DNA of 64,000 bases, taken from NCBI GenBank assembly GCA_036897095.1, contig JAYMSP010000100.1, forward strand, positions 1-64,000, in the 5' to 3' direction. Shown here in pieces: positions 11,828-23,173 of the stretch. Below the pieces are notes generated by a model, which worked only from the letters and a program-made list of their open reading frames with translations, had not been told where the DNA came from and did not search any database. The translations under genes were made by a program, and so were the position numbers. The stretch's first letter is position 1; every line of letters starts with the position of its first letter. Origin of the DNA: Plantago elongata. Its lineage: Eukaryota; Streptophyta; Magnoliopsida; Lamiales; Plantaginaceae.

Positions 11828-13269
11828 ATGGACAAGTTCTTTGGAGGGAAAGATCCGTTTGATGACCCCTTTTTTACTCAGCCATTTCGTGGCTTTTTTA
11901 ATGGAAAGAATCCACTTGATGATCCATTTTTCGCTGGCCCTTTCGCCGATTATCCCGGTTCTAGGAAACAAATCACCATTGAGGAGCTAAACCCTGATGG
12001 TGATGAAGGGAGCAATGATGTTTGGCAGAACAATAAGACAGGGAAAGAACTTTCTGTCAAGAATTCTCAAGATTACCCAACTGGTATACATTTTTCATAA
12101 TTTGTGATAGTTTAACAGATGTGCTGTATTAGTGTAGTATGAGTATGTATTATGACTTATAAGAGAGGAATCATAGATGGGAATTGGGATTTTTGTGTTT
12201 ATTCGTTCGTAAACCTAGATTGTGTGAATGTTGGTGATTGATATTAGGTTCAAAGAGTTTCAGCTACCAGAGAGTCTCATATGGTGGACCTGATGGATGG
12301 TATTACACTTCCTCCGTAGGGAGACGAATGGGTGGTGATGGGGTGAGTAGTTTTGTAAGTAGAAGGAAGTTCAGATTCTTGTTTTTAGTATACATGTTCT
12401 TATTAGTATGTTTCCGGAAAAGATTGTTTTGATGGAGATGAAAGAAGAAGACAAGATGGCTGGTGAATCACTTCATACGATTTCAAAGGGTATCCATGAC
12501 AAGGTAATAACTTGACTACTTTGCAATACAAAATACATAGGTTCAATAAAATTGCTCTGTAGATACTCGAAACTTGATAAACTGGTACATATAGCGGATC
12601 TTTTTTTAGTTGTTTGCTCAACTGAATTGATGCATTGGGAGGCTATTATACTATCCGTCTCAGCATTTGTTGTTTCTACTTTGTGACGAAGGGGCATTCT
12701 GTCACAACCAAGCAGTCATCGGATGGAAGAGTTGATTCTCTGCAGACTCTGCACAACTTAAATGAAGGTTTGTTCATCCAGAAACGTTTGCTGGACATGC
12801 TGTCGATCTCTTCTCTGCCTAATATGTTGATGTAAAATGTATTGCAGATGAGCTTTCTGGCTTCGAAGAGAATTGGAAGATCAATGCTGACAATGTGCTT
12901 CCTGAATGGAGCAATGGCTTCAATTTACTTGAAAATGCAGGTAATCAGATTGGATTTCCATCTTTTGTAGCAGCTACATTTTGCCATTATTTCATGTTTG
13001 CACACTGCAAGTTTACACGTTGAGTGTCATATCACCGTTCGCATTTCACTTCACTGACAGTTATTATACTGTGTTATTCACGTAAATTGACAAACCCTTG
13101 ACATGTTCATATAGGAGGCAACAATGGTGAATGGGATCCTTTTGCCAATTGGAGAGGTCGAGGTGAATGGCCTCTCCCGTTGCTTGAGTATTTCGGAAAT
13201 GGAAAAAATTCTGAAGCCCACGGGCCGCCTGCTGGAGGAAAATCCAGAAGAGCTGTCCCTATTGAGTAG
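11828..13269 (+). CDS. Myeloid leukemia factor (MLF)-like protein
   Basis: Six coding exons: 11828-12083, 12248-12342, 12423-12503, 12692-12767, 12848-12940 and 13115-13269. They encode 251 residues with consistent phases. The MLF domain is recognisable: F-rich N-terminus DPFDDPFF, then SYQRVSYGGPDGWYYTSSVG, then ISKGIHDKGHSVTTKQSSDG and the conserved TLHNLNEDELSGFEENW. The protein ends in AVPIE. Animal MLF proteins are nucleocytoplasmic adaptors linked to chaperones and protein aggregates. The plant role is poorly known, so I infer none. Residues about 6-40 hold a tandem duplication, GGKDPFDDPFFTQPF then NGKNPLDDPFFAGPF. The ATG at 11828 was chosen because the splice-like AG at 11814-11815 precedes it and the product begins at the family's usual MDxFFGG. 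Confidence 0.9.
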
Positions 13270-13718
13270 GCGTTCAGCCGTTCACTCTTTCTAGTGTATA
13301 TATGCACCGTTGTAAGTTATCTGTTTTTTCCTTGTATTGTCGTTTGTTAGTTGAATAACATCTTTATGAGGCTTCGATCACGTGCCCTATGTACTCAATG
13401 TTTCAACAGGCATGAATAAACACTAATCTTTTGTGTTTAAACATTATGTTTTGATATTGATCAATAATGTTTTGTTCTGAAGAAACATTGTTGTTTTACT
13501 GAATTATTTGGAACTAAAATACTGCTTCCATTGTGTAATTTGTTCCTACTTTGGTATCAGATTATTTTCCTTACTGACTAATCAGCAGATCAAGCTAAAT
13601 TAACCAATTCAGGAAGATATAAATGGCAAAATTTTGGTGAAATTTAATGGATAAATTGGTCATTCTTCTCTCAGACTCTATGTATGATTGTTCTATCCTA
13701 ACTTTTAACAAATTAACA

Positions 13719-14138
13719 CGATGCCCCGATAATTACTGGACACTACTGAAGTATGATGTGAAGAGTTCGACGTGGACTTTTTTCAACTCAATGCAGCCGC
13801 GATCTGATGGTCTGGGTCAGTTCAAGCCATTGCTCCCATTGGTATGTTAATTAAAACGTATACACCTGCCTAGATCTGATCTTAACTCAATTTGTTCCAT
13901 GAAACGAAATCTTCCAACTGTTGCATTGTTTAATACAGGTGAAGTATGTAGAGGAACTGATGTTACCGGCTTTGATAGATCTGAAGAGGAATACCCCGCT
14001 GACAAGACCAAACACAAATGGAAACTACATTCCTTTGCAGAAGACAATCCGGCCCCAATAGTCGTTGGATTCAGGTGTCATTGTATGCCACATAATGGAG
14101 ATGATACTTAAGGGGCACGCGGTTTATTGATAAAGACA
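13719..14138 (+). pseudogene. Partial copy of the Ulp1-like gene found at 17.8-22.2 kb
   Basis: This stretch matches 21,680-22,080 of the long gene downstream at high identity. The match covers the exon encoding YWxLLKYDVKSSTWT, the short intron (CTAGATCTGATCTTAACT shared) and the start of the last exon (ALID..RNT). Because the intron is kept, it arose by DNA duplication rather than reverse transcription. A TAG stop follows the segment matching LQK..RP, and the C-terminus and all upstream exons are missing. It lies about 450 bp after the MLF stop in the same orientation as its parent. Confidence 0.85.
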
Positions 14139-15495
14139 ACTCATTTTCAACCCACAATACAACTCATTTTCAACCCGGACATGCACTTTTCTATGTTAAA
14201 CTTATTCTTTATCACATATTATATATTTTTCTTTAAAATCGTGCATTTGAAATATATTTCATTTTAAATGGGATGGAGGGCGATCTGATGTAATGGGAAC
14301 TCCTTGTGTCTCTATTTTCTTCGTCTAGATCACTTATGTACATGTGCGAAGGTTGATATATGTTATTAACTTATTATCACTTAATAAATATTTTAATTAA
14401 TATTATAAATTGAATTATTTTATTCATTATATATATTGTATTCATTTTTCTAGGAACTTTGTAAACGATAAATAATAAGGACCTAATTGATTCGCAAATG
14501 CGACACAATACAGTTAATGGAATAAGTTGGGATGCCAACGTTTCAGTCAAGATTATTAAGTTATTTCAATCCGAAGCGCAATACGAAATTGAAACTGACG
14601 ACTTGCGCTTTTGAAGCGCACATCTAGACTAGATGTACGCTTCGGATGTGCAATTCAGCATGTTAGACCTGGTTCCTTCACTTTTGGGTCATAAATATGG
14701 TATCTTTACTGGATTGAATTTGGTCCGAGGTACGGGCGGGAAAATCTAGCAAATGGGCCACTCTCGGGACAGATTTAGTTTATAAACCACATGTTTAAAC
14801 AAAAGAATTACTTATTTAAGAGGCATTAGGGTTTAATAAACCAATTAACGACACCAGAAGCTCCAACTCCAAAGCCGTATCTTTCCTTGATTTTTGGTGC
14901 ACTTATCATATCTGATATCACCACCAAATGAAAGAAGAGCTAAACGAAAGGAGCTAGCTAGTAGACAAATTGTTCACTCTTTGAATTCTACTGAAGAGTG
15001 TTGTAAGTTTTAAACACACACCCAAGAAATTCGTAGCATGGTTTTGTTTTTGACACCCACTCAACTTATTTGGTTGTCAACTCTTTCGGTTGATGTTTGT
15101 TCGGGTAGATTTGTTACCATTGATTTGAGGTAATTAACACTTCATTGTTAATTTTACTTTAATGAAACTTCAGTTTGCTTTCTCATTAATAATCTTGGGT
15201 ATGAGTTACATAAACTAGGGTTTTCTTGATTGTGTTTATGAGTCTATATGAAATGTTGAGTTTTCATTCACTGTGCAAATTGAGCGCAACATTGTAGATC
15301 CACTTCCGTAATTGATTTGTTCATCTCGTTTTCGTATTATTTTGACAATCGATTTTTATTGTTGTATTAAAAACTTTGTATCATTTACTAAATAAAAAAG
15401 ACGGAATAGTATTCTTTACACAGGCAGAAGAGAAGTTTTATTATACTGGCTCGATAAATTTATTTTCAGGATATGTTGTTTGTGTTAGTGTCTAA
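14139..15495. other. Intergenic; contains a short perfect-stem hairpin
   Basis: No gene is seen. At 14613-14643 the arms GAAGCGCACATCTAG and CTAGATGTACGCTTC flank one base, giving a 15-bp stem with one mismatch. A partial third copy of the arm (CCGAAGCGCA) is at about 14571-14580. At about 14148-14178 a short segment (CAACTCATTTTCAACCC) is repeated in tandem. Confidence 0.6.
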
Positions 15496-15748
15496 GGGGC
15501 TGATTGGAGTAGCATCCAAATTGGCATTTGGATGCTACTTGGGGATCTTGTGTTTGTTATGACATTTAAATGTCGAAGATCGAAATGGCTCTACAGTAGC
15601 AACATTTTTCTCTACCTATATAACAAACCTATAATACCCTATCCAATTACAATTTTATACCAAAAACAATTTTAACAATCCCACTACAATTTCGATCACT
15701 ATTTAGGCATTTAAATCGGGGCATTTAAGTCGCATGCCAATCAGCCCC
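15496..15748. mobile_element. Tourist-like (PIF/Harbinger-type) MITE
   Basis: A 253-bp element with terminal inverted repeats GGGGCTGATTGG and CCAATCAGCCCC, flanked by the 3-bp duplication TAA (15493-15495 and 15749-15751). TAA with short GC-rich ends fits Tourist/PIF-Harbinger MITEs. The subterminal part holds an inner palindrome, GTAGCATCCAAATTGGCATTTGGATGCTAC. A related element lies at 26733-26887. It has no coding capacity. Confidence 0.85.
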
Positions 15749-16084
15749 TAAGTAGATTTAATAGTATGTTTTGAATAATTTTGTTGGAAAATAAGCAATA
15801 TTGTTTGATTTTATATGTTATAACCCTCGATTTCAAAGGTTAATTGTCTTGTTTGGTTATTTTTATTTAGTATCTACAAATCGTGAAGCAATAATAATAT
15901 ATATTACGTACTTTTATAATTTTATTAATATAGTCTTATTAAATCATTTATCATTATAGATTATGATTGCATTATGGTTTAATTTATGATTGACCTAAAG
16001 AAATTAAATTGAAAATCATTAGTGAAATCCATAGACTAATTAACAAAGATCAAAAGTAACTATCTCATCATCTAATAAACTTAC

Positions 16085-16986
16085 TGGGGCTGTGCAACGG
16101 ACGGATACGGATCAATCCGCATCCGTTTGACCGGATATCCGGTCAAACGGATGGAAATATAGTCCATCCGTTTCGAGCGGATTTGATACGGATAAATCCG
16201 GCGGATAACGGATAAATTCGCCGGATATTCGTTATCCGGTAAAAAAATTTAAAAAAAAAAATCAGCAGCCCATCATCCCCTTTCTCTCTCAAAAAACCCC
16301 AAATCAATATCAACAATGGCATCTCCACCGACACTATCAATCTCCTAATCGGACTCGCAACCACCAATCGCAACCGCCGCATTCCGCTCATTCCTCTCCC
16401 GTCTCACCTCCACAGTCCGTCAAGGCTTCTCCGACCGCCGCCCCTGGCTTGAACTCCTCGACCGATCCGCCTTCTCCCGTCCTGACTCCCTCACCGACGC
16501 CGCCTCTCGCGTCCGCCGCAACTACACTTACTTCCGAATCAACTACATCTCGCTCCTCGCACTCTCCCTCGCCTTCTCGCTCCTCGCACATCCTTTCTCC
16601 CTCATCCTCATCCTCGCTTTCCTCGCAGGCCTACTCCGATCGGGAAGTGTTGGGGTGACGGAGGGAGAAGGAAGAAGACGGGAGAAGGAATGGAGAAGGA
16701 AGAAGACGGACGGACTGGAGAAGGAAGAAGACGGGAGAAGGAATGAGAAGAAAACGGCTGCTGGAGACATGGAGTGGAGAATTAGGGTAATGTAAAATAA
16801 CAAAATTACCCCTAGTCTAACGGATAAACGGATATCCGTAGATATCCGGTGGATTTATCCGTTCAAAACGGATGAAGGAAAACCCCATCCGCGATCCGAT
16901 TCGTTTTTTAACGGATCGATCCGTATCTGTCTGTTTTCACGGATAACGGACCGGATTTACGGATACGGATAAAATGAGCAGCCCTA
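16085..16986. mobile_element. Non-autonomous hAT-type transposon carrying a gene fragment (Pack-hAT)
   Basis: A 902-bp element flanked by the perfect 8-bp direct repeat AAACTTAC (16077-16084 and 16987-16994), the hallmark of hAT insertion. The ends are inverted: TGGGGCTGTGC at the left and GAGCAGCCCTA at the right, matching at 9 of 11 positions. Dense subterminal repeats of the type GGATACGGAT, CGGATATCCG and GGATAACGG fill 16090-16230 and 16820-16975 in both orientations, as in transposase-binding regions of hAT elements. The middle is markedly GC-richer and contains a captured PRA1 gene piece. No transposase is encoded, so it would depend on an element elsewhere. The intact target duplication suggests a fairly young insertion. 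Confidence 0.88.
16316..16795 (+). pseudogene. Captured PRA1-family gene fragment inside the hAT element
   Basis: Starts MASPPTLSIS, is interrupted by a TAA at 16346-16348, then reads through AFRSFLSRLTSTVRQGFSD, RRPWLELLDRSAFSRPDSL, TDAASRVRRNYTYFRINYIS and LLALSLAFSLLAHPFSLILI. This is the N-terminal two thirds of a plant PRA1 (prenylated Rab acceptor, PRA1.B-like) protein, an endomembrane protein that binds Rab GTPases. After LAFLA a stretch is missing. The expected YSDREVLG follows in another frame at about 16628-16655, so the second membrane hairpin was deleted. The frame then runs through a GA-rich tract to a TAA at 16793-16795. GC content is far above that of the flanks. The intact host parent gene is not in this window. 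Confidence 0.85.
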
Positions 16987-17801
16987 AAACTTACTAAACA
17001 AAAAGGAAAAATACAAATATAATCAAGCAACTGGTCGCGAACTAGCTTATTATCAAATAATATTAAATAAATGTAGAGAGTAAATCTTTTGGGTACCAGT
17101 CCTATGACAGATGGATTAAAAAAGAATAACATCGTTATTAAAATACACATAAAATTATCACTAATAAAATCTTACTATCTATACCGATATTCTTCTTTAT
17201 AATACATTATTTATAAATCCATCCACCATAAAACTCATACACATTTATTTCATTACTTTATAAAGCTGCTTCCCCATCATATCCCAAGTTCTCCGTTTTA
17301 ACATTTTTATCATCCCACTCAAAATTGATCATTGTTTTCAATTTTATCATTTCTATCATCCCACTAAAAGTTTATCATTTCCACTTCTAACAATTGAACT
17401 TTATACCAAACTTTACAAATACACTGTATCACAATAATCCATACCAGATTTACAAGTTTACCGACGTACTATATATCCATATTCTTTCGTTATTTTAAAA
17501 CGGAGCAGTACATAAAATTACTGACTGGTAATTTTGATAAAATGAGAAATGTTACTTGGGAGCCAAGCAGTTCCCTAGTAAGCAGAGTTGAAAAATGTAG
17601 AGTACAATGGTTGCAGGCTTTACTTGGCACAGTTTTCTGACATTTCTACAGTTGATACAGAGTTCATTTGTGGAATACATACAGAGACAGATATATAGCT
17701 CCCTTTACTTTCATTTAATTCCACACTACTTATCTTGAATTCCCAATTCAAAACCCTCTTCTTTAATATCTCAATGACAGAAATCCATAATCAGCTCAAC
17801 A

Positions 17802-20800
17802 ATGGCTTCTTCATCTCATACATTACCTTCACAAGGTAAATAAATCACTTCAATTACTCTTCTTGAGCAATGTATTTTGTTACTGTAGTTTCTTTTATGA
17901 TTTCACTCATTTTTATACTATTAGCACTTATGTTAAGCACTCTGAGTTTTTGTTTTCAAGTTCTAACCAACCCTTATTTGTTTCTCCTAATGATCAAAGT
18001 TTCAGAGCAATTGCACAGTCCATTTCATATGAGAAACATACCAAACATACCTGGTAACTGTTGCTCTTTATTTTCATTTTTCCATCAATGTGAAGATTAA
18101 AGACAATTGTATTTGAAAATATATATGCAGTGGAAAATACAAACGGGAACAAGAGGAAAAATGATGTTTTGTCTGTGGACTCAGAAGCTACATTAGAAGG
18201 TTTCGATAGGCCTGTGTTGAATGCCAGCTACATTGGTAAATATTTAAAATATCAAAAGTTCTAATATTTGTTAGTTTGGGTTTTGATTCTTTGATTTGTA
18301 CTTGTTTTAGCTAAGGAAGCACGTAGTAAGCGAATTCGACCGAGAAGAGATGTGCAGGAATCCTTAAGCTCAGTGTTTTTAGTAACTATTGTAATGAGGA
18401 TATAAAATGAATAATCTTGTCTGGATTTTTTTACTGAAACATGTTGTTCATGATTTTCCAGATGAATATGCCGTGTCAAGTTTCTTGCTTGAGGATGATC
18501 GGTTTGGTAAGTTTCTCTGCGTGTGATACATATAGCATAAGTTTTTTCAGTTTTGCACATTATATTCATTGCACATTATTTGCTCTTGTTTAGCACATGT
18601 GATAGTGAAGACGACGCGCGATTGTTATTAACGTAGCAACTTAAATAATACGTTCAAACGAATAAGAAAGTTGAAATTGACAGACCAACACCTAGAGGCG
18701 ATAAAGCATACTCCATTTTGGCTTCTGGTAAGATCAATTATGGAGGAGGATGAGGAAATTTTGTATAAATCCACCAAGAAATATGAGGATGATATCAGGC
18801 TATTGGTGAGATATTTTGATTGGAAAAATCAAGTGTTCAGGATTGGTAAGAGAGTATTGAAGTTGGAGAAACGCGATCTTGAATTCATATTTGGGGTTAG
18901 AGATGGTACAATGGAGGTAAACATGACAACTGATTTTAAGACCACCCCATGGATGGAACGTTGTTTCCCTGTCTTGCTTGATAAGGAATATACTAAGAGG
19001 AAGATGCCTAGGTTGAAGAAATTATACATTTTCACTGAGCTTGAGACAATATGTGGGAAGGATGACAAGATTCACGCACAGGATGTTGCGCGTCTGATGC
19101 ACTGCTATTTGCTTGCATCTCTTTTCATGCCAGATCATGATGCGTCTATTCCATGGTCATTGTGTGAATTCCTTGAAGAATTTTCAGATATATGTATGTT
19201 TGATTGGTCTAGTCTTGTAATCAATCAATTGGAAAAGCAAATGGTGAAGACTAAGACCATGATAGTTGCTGGTTGTGCAATGCTATTGCCGGTAAGTCGC
19301 AACGTATGATTTGTTTAATCGACTAAGAATCAGCATATGTTGATACTTGTAAGTTGTTTCGTAAATGCAGTACTGGTTATGTGAACATACTGGTGTCATA
19401 CGACCAAGGAATGACCAGCTTTTCCCATGTTATCTTCGATGGGACTTGAATCAGCTTCACCAGAAAATTTCTATGACTGGCCTAACTGCCATCAATGAGA
19501 AGGTTGTAAGTTTGTACTCTTTGTTGCCTTGTTATATTATCAGAAGCTTGAATATTCACCATTGTTTGATGTTGCTATGTGTACAGGAAATTACAGCTGT
19601 TCTGAAGCCAACGTTAGCGGAGAAATTGACCTTCAGGATTACAGAAATGCAAGACACTGGTCACAGGGTTGATACACCGACACAGACTCGAAATGGTAAG
19701 TCTCGTAGAAAGTGCTTAACTGATTATTTGGCTGATGATTGTCGCACATATTTGGAGGCGGAAACTTCTTTAATTTTTCTGTCAGGATCAATTTCAGGAA
19801 GGGAAAATGTCATGAGTACTGCATCCAAAGAAGCTACAACAGACACGGTTGTTCCTGATATTACCAAGTCAGTACCAGAGATCAATCAGACAGCTCTGCT
19901 GGAAATTGTTATGGCAGAAAATGTACCAAAAAACACCGAGCTGAACGAAAAACAAGAAAGCCATCTCGATGAAAAAAGGTTTGTTGATCCATCTTTGGCA
20001 GTCCCGAGCTTGGTATCGATTGAGAATAAAGATAGAAACCAAGACATGGAAGCAAGTCTGACGAAACTATCACATGATACAGAAAGTTTGCTTAAGACTA
20101 TGACTCAGAATATTGATGAGTTGAAGGCCAAGATGTCCCAGGAAATAGACGAAGTACATAGAAAACTAAAAGAAAAGGAGAAGCTGCTGGCTGAAGTACA
20201 ATGCGAGAGGGATGGTCTTGCAAGTTCATTGACGACTCAAAAAGAACTTAATGCAAAGCAGGAACAAGACCTTGCCAAGGTGAGGACGGATTTGTTGAAG
20301 AAAACTTCTGAGAATAAGTTGTTAAACCGGATGAGAAGCGAAAGAATTAACGAACTAGAATCAGAGATATCAACTCTCAAGGAAAATTTGAAGAGCTCGC
20401 AAACAAAAGAATGTGATCAGAATCATCAGATTAAGACCCTCGAGAAGAAGTGTGATGACCTTCGTGCACTTAGTGAGGCACATCATGCAAATGCAGATAG
20501 TATTCGGAAAAATTTTGATGCAGCGGAAACAAGCTATATGGAAAAGATAACCATGATGGAGGCCAAACTAGAAGAGAAGAACAACGCTCTGCGTGAAACA
20601 GAAAATCAGCTGTCAGAAGAGAAACAGATGACAGTTAAGCTTGAATCAAAGCTGACTGAGTTGACACATGCTAATGAAGTTCAGAAGGAGGAGACTCAAC
20701 TGCAGGCATATGTGGAAGAACTTGGAGGAGAATTGATCAGCAGAAAAGAATCTGAGATTTGCAATTTGCTGAAAGAAGGAAATGCAATGGCTGACAATGC

Positions 20801-22176
20801 TTACAAGAGAAACTTAAAATTTGGTTTTTCTGATGCTGAGTACTGTAAAGGTAAGTCGAAGGTGATACCTGGTTTTGTTACAAGGGGTGACACAAGTAAA
20901 CCGAAACCTGTGACCCCAAATTGTAAGGAAGTAATCTGTCTTTCAGATGATGATGATGAGGAAGAGGAGGAGGAGGATGAGTTCTTGCCAATGATGAAGG
21001 AAAGTAACCGCTTGAGTAATTCACCTTACGCTAGGACAGATCGACTTATGAATTTCTTGAAGAGTAGAAAAGGAAGGTAATATCGTAAGAACTAGGATCA
21101 CATTATGATTTATTTTTTGTTCGTTGTGAAGCTTAGTGTGAACTAATAAACAAGTTTTTATGCTGAATCTAGTGTTATCTGGAGTGGAGATGGCCCGTTT
21201 GCCAAAGTTTCAGATGGTGATGCCCTTAAGGTCTTAAACCCCGTTGGCTTGACTAGTGAGGTGAGTGTTACTTACCTCTTGGCCTCTTGCGATTCTGATT
21301 TTCATTTATAGTCCATGGATCAGCTGATTTTATTTGAATAATGTGTTTGTTAGATAATCGATTCATGGGGTGAGTTATTGGTCCAGAACTTGAATAAGAA
21401 AGGCAAGACAACATCCACGTTCATCTTCACAAGCCGTATCTCGGTATGAATATGTATTTGAACTTGTGGTGGCATTTTGAGTACGAGTATTCGTTCATAA
21501 CATTTAATGAAGATAAAAAGTATTGATAAGTTTTTGCCTGTGATATCATCAGGAAGTTGTTGGCAGGACTGGAGGATCATCATCTACTATTCAAGAGTTT
21601 GTTGATTCCCAGAGTAGAAGAGCAGTAAAGTCACAGATTCTAATTCTGCCTCTATTCACATCTGCATCAAAATGCACAGGTTATTACTGGTCACTACTGA
21701 AGTATGATGTGAAGAGTTCGACATGGACTGTTTTTAGTGCAATGCAACCGCAATCTGGTGTGCATCATCACTTCAAGACATTCCTCCCACTGGTATGTAA
21801 TGTTATCCTGCCTAGATCTGATCTTAACTTTGCTCCATGAAACGGAATGTTCTGACTGTCGCATTGTTTAATTCAGGTGGAGTATGTGGAGGAACGGATG
21901 TTACCGGCTTTGATAGATCCGAATAGGAATACTCAACTGCCAAGACCAAACAAAACCAGAAACAACGTTCCTTTGCAGAAGATAACCAGACCTGAAAGGT
22001 TGTCGGATTCGGGTGTGGTTGTATGCCACATAATGGAGACTATACTTAAGGGTCACCCGATTTCAATGATAAGGACCACCGCGAAGGAGGGAGCGTACCG
22101 TAAATCCACAGCTGAGAATTACAAGTTTCGAATGGCGGAAACTTTTTGCTTTCCGTACAATATGAAGGAAGAATGA
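17802..22176 (+). CDS. Plant-mobile-domain / coiled-coil / Ulp1-like protein with degenerate protease residues
   Basis: Best model: exons 17802-17835, 18131-18235, 18462-18506, 18684-19291, 19371-19505, 19587-19695, 19786-21076, 21173-21260, 21354-21443, 21553-21792 and 21877-22176, all in phase, about 1,014 residues. Residues about 62-310 resemble the helical DUF1985/plant mobile domain of transposon-derived proteins (FWLLVRSIMEEDEEILYKS; AGCAMLLPYWLCEHTGVIRP). Residues about 430-680 are a long coiled coil. EVICLSDDDDEEEEEE at about 727-742 is a textbook SUMO-interacting motif. Residues about 780-1014 look like a C48/Ulp1 peptidase fold (IIDSWGELL; LILPLF; YYWSLLKYDV; SDSGVVVCH). The expected HW is YW and the expected D-C-G is D-S-G, so protease activity is unlikely. 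The gene is probably transposon-derived, yet open over its whole length. Exons 1-3 are less certain. A possible extra exon near 18311 was left out because it breaks phase. Confidence 0.8.
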
Positions 22177-23173
22177 ATTGGCTATTTTGTACATTTCTTG
22201 AAATTCCCGACCCTGTAGTAATTTATTCTGTGTGTAACTCGAGTTGTTTGTATCATCGTATGATTCCTTTGTTGTGGTTCTGTACTTATGTATTGAACTT
22301 CGATAATGATCTTCTTAATGTCCGGTAAGGCAACCGAAAAGGTGGCGCATTTTTCATGAATCTGATTCACCAGTGTATTTCTGGAATAAAAGGATTTGCT
22401 ATTTATTCAAACGTGATTCTCTATTAACTTAAATGTAATTTTCGCTTCCAAATTTCCAATACAAAGAGGGGAAAATTCGAAACCTTCCTTCGTAACCAAG
22501 TTTTGGAGGGGGAAATTCAAAACATTCCTTCTTAGCTTCATCTTAAATTCATTAAATAGTGACTCTACGAGAATTTTTAAGAGAATTATTGATCTATACT
22601 CATTCTTGAGTGAATCGGATGTGAAAATAAATCACATTCAAATTTCATATTACAAAACATGAAACTCGATATATGACGGGCACATTGTGTCCCACCGTAC
22701 CAGTACACCCTGTTCTATCAAGCAGATTGCCAAACAAAGTTCACAAGTGCATACTTATCGATACGAGTACGACTCATACGAGTCTAATTTTCTTATTCTG
22801 GATTTCGAAGTTCACTATATAGTGGATCGAACACGGTTCATCACGTGCTAGTACACCACCTACTACAAACTTCAAAATTGCGAAGTATCACCCATTATAG
22901 CCCATACCATATGGGCTATTCTCTGGGCCAAAATAAGCTCCGTAGGCCAATTTGATACAGGTCCAGTCCAACTCATGCTCCACCGGTTCATGATTCTTCT
23001 CAGATCAAAAGAACCTTCTCCGATACCGAATTTCGTTTGCAATATCTGCGATTCATCCATTTTTCAGCTCGATTCGCGTATATGATACTGTTTACAGTGG
23101 TAATTGCATCAATACGTTACTGAAAACTGCATCTGAAAGCGAAATCAAGCTCTCGAGAAGTGTAATTGCTGCT
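22177..23173. other. Intergenic / 3' UTR and 5' flank
   Basis: Holds the 3' UTR of the Ulp1-like gene and the leader of the glycosyltransferase-like gene. No further coding or repeat structure was recognised. Confidence 0.6.

Noticed and set aside
18311-18405. Possible extra exon in the Ulp1-like gene (KEARSKRIRPRRDVQ)
   Set aside because: Basic, nuclear-signal-like peptide, but no donor keeps the phase needed for the next exon; skipping it gives a clean frame.
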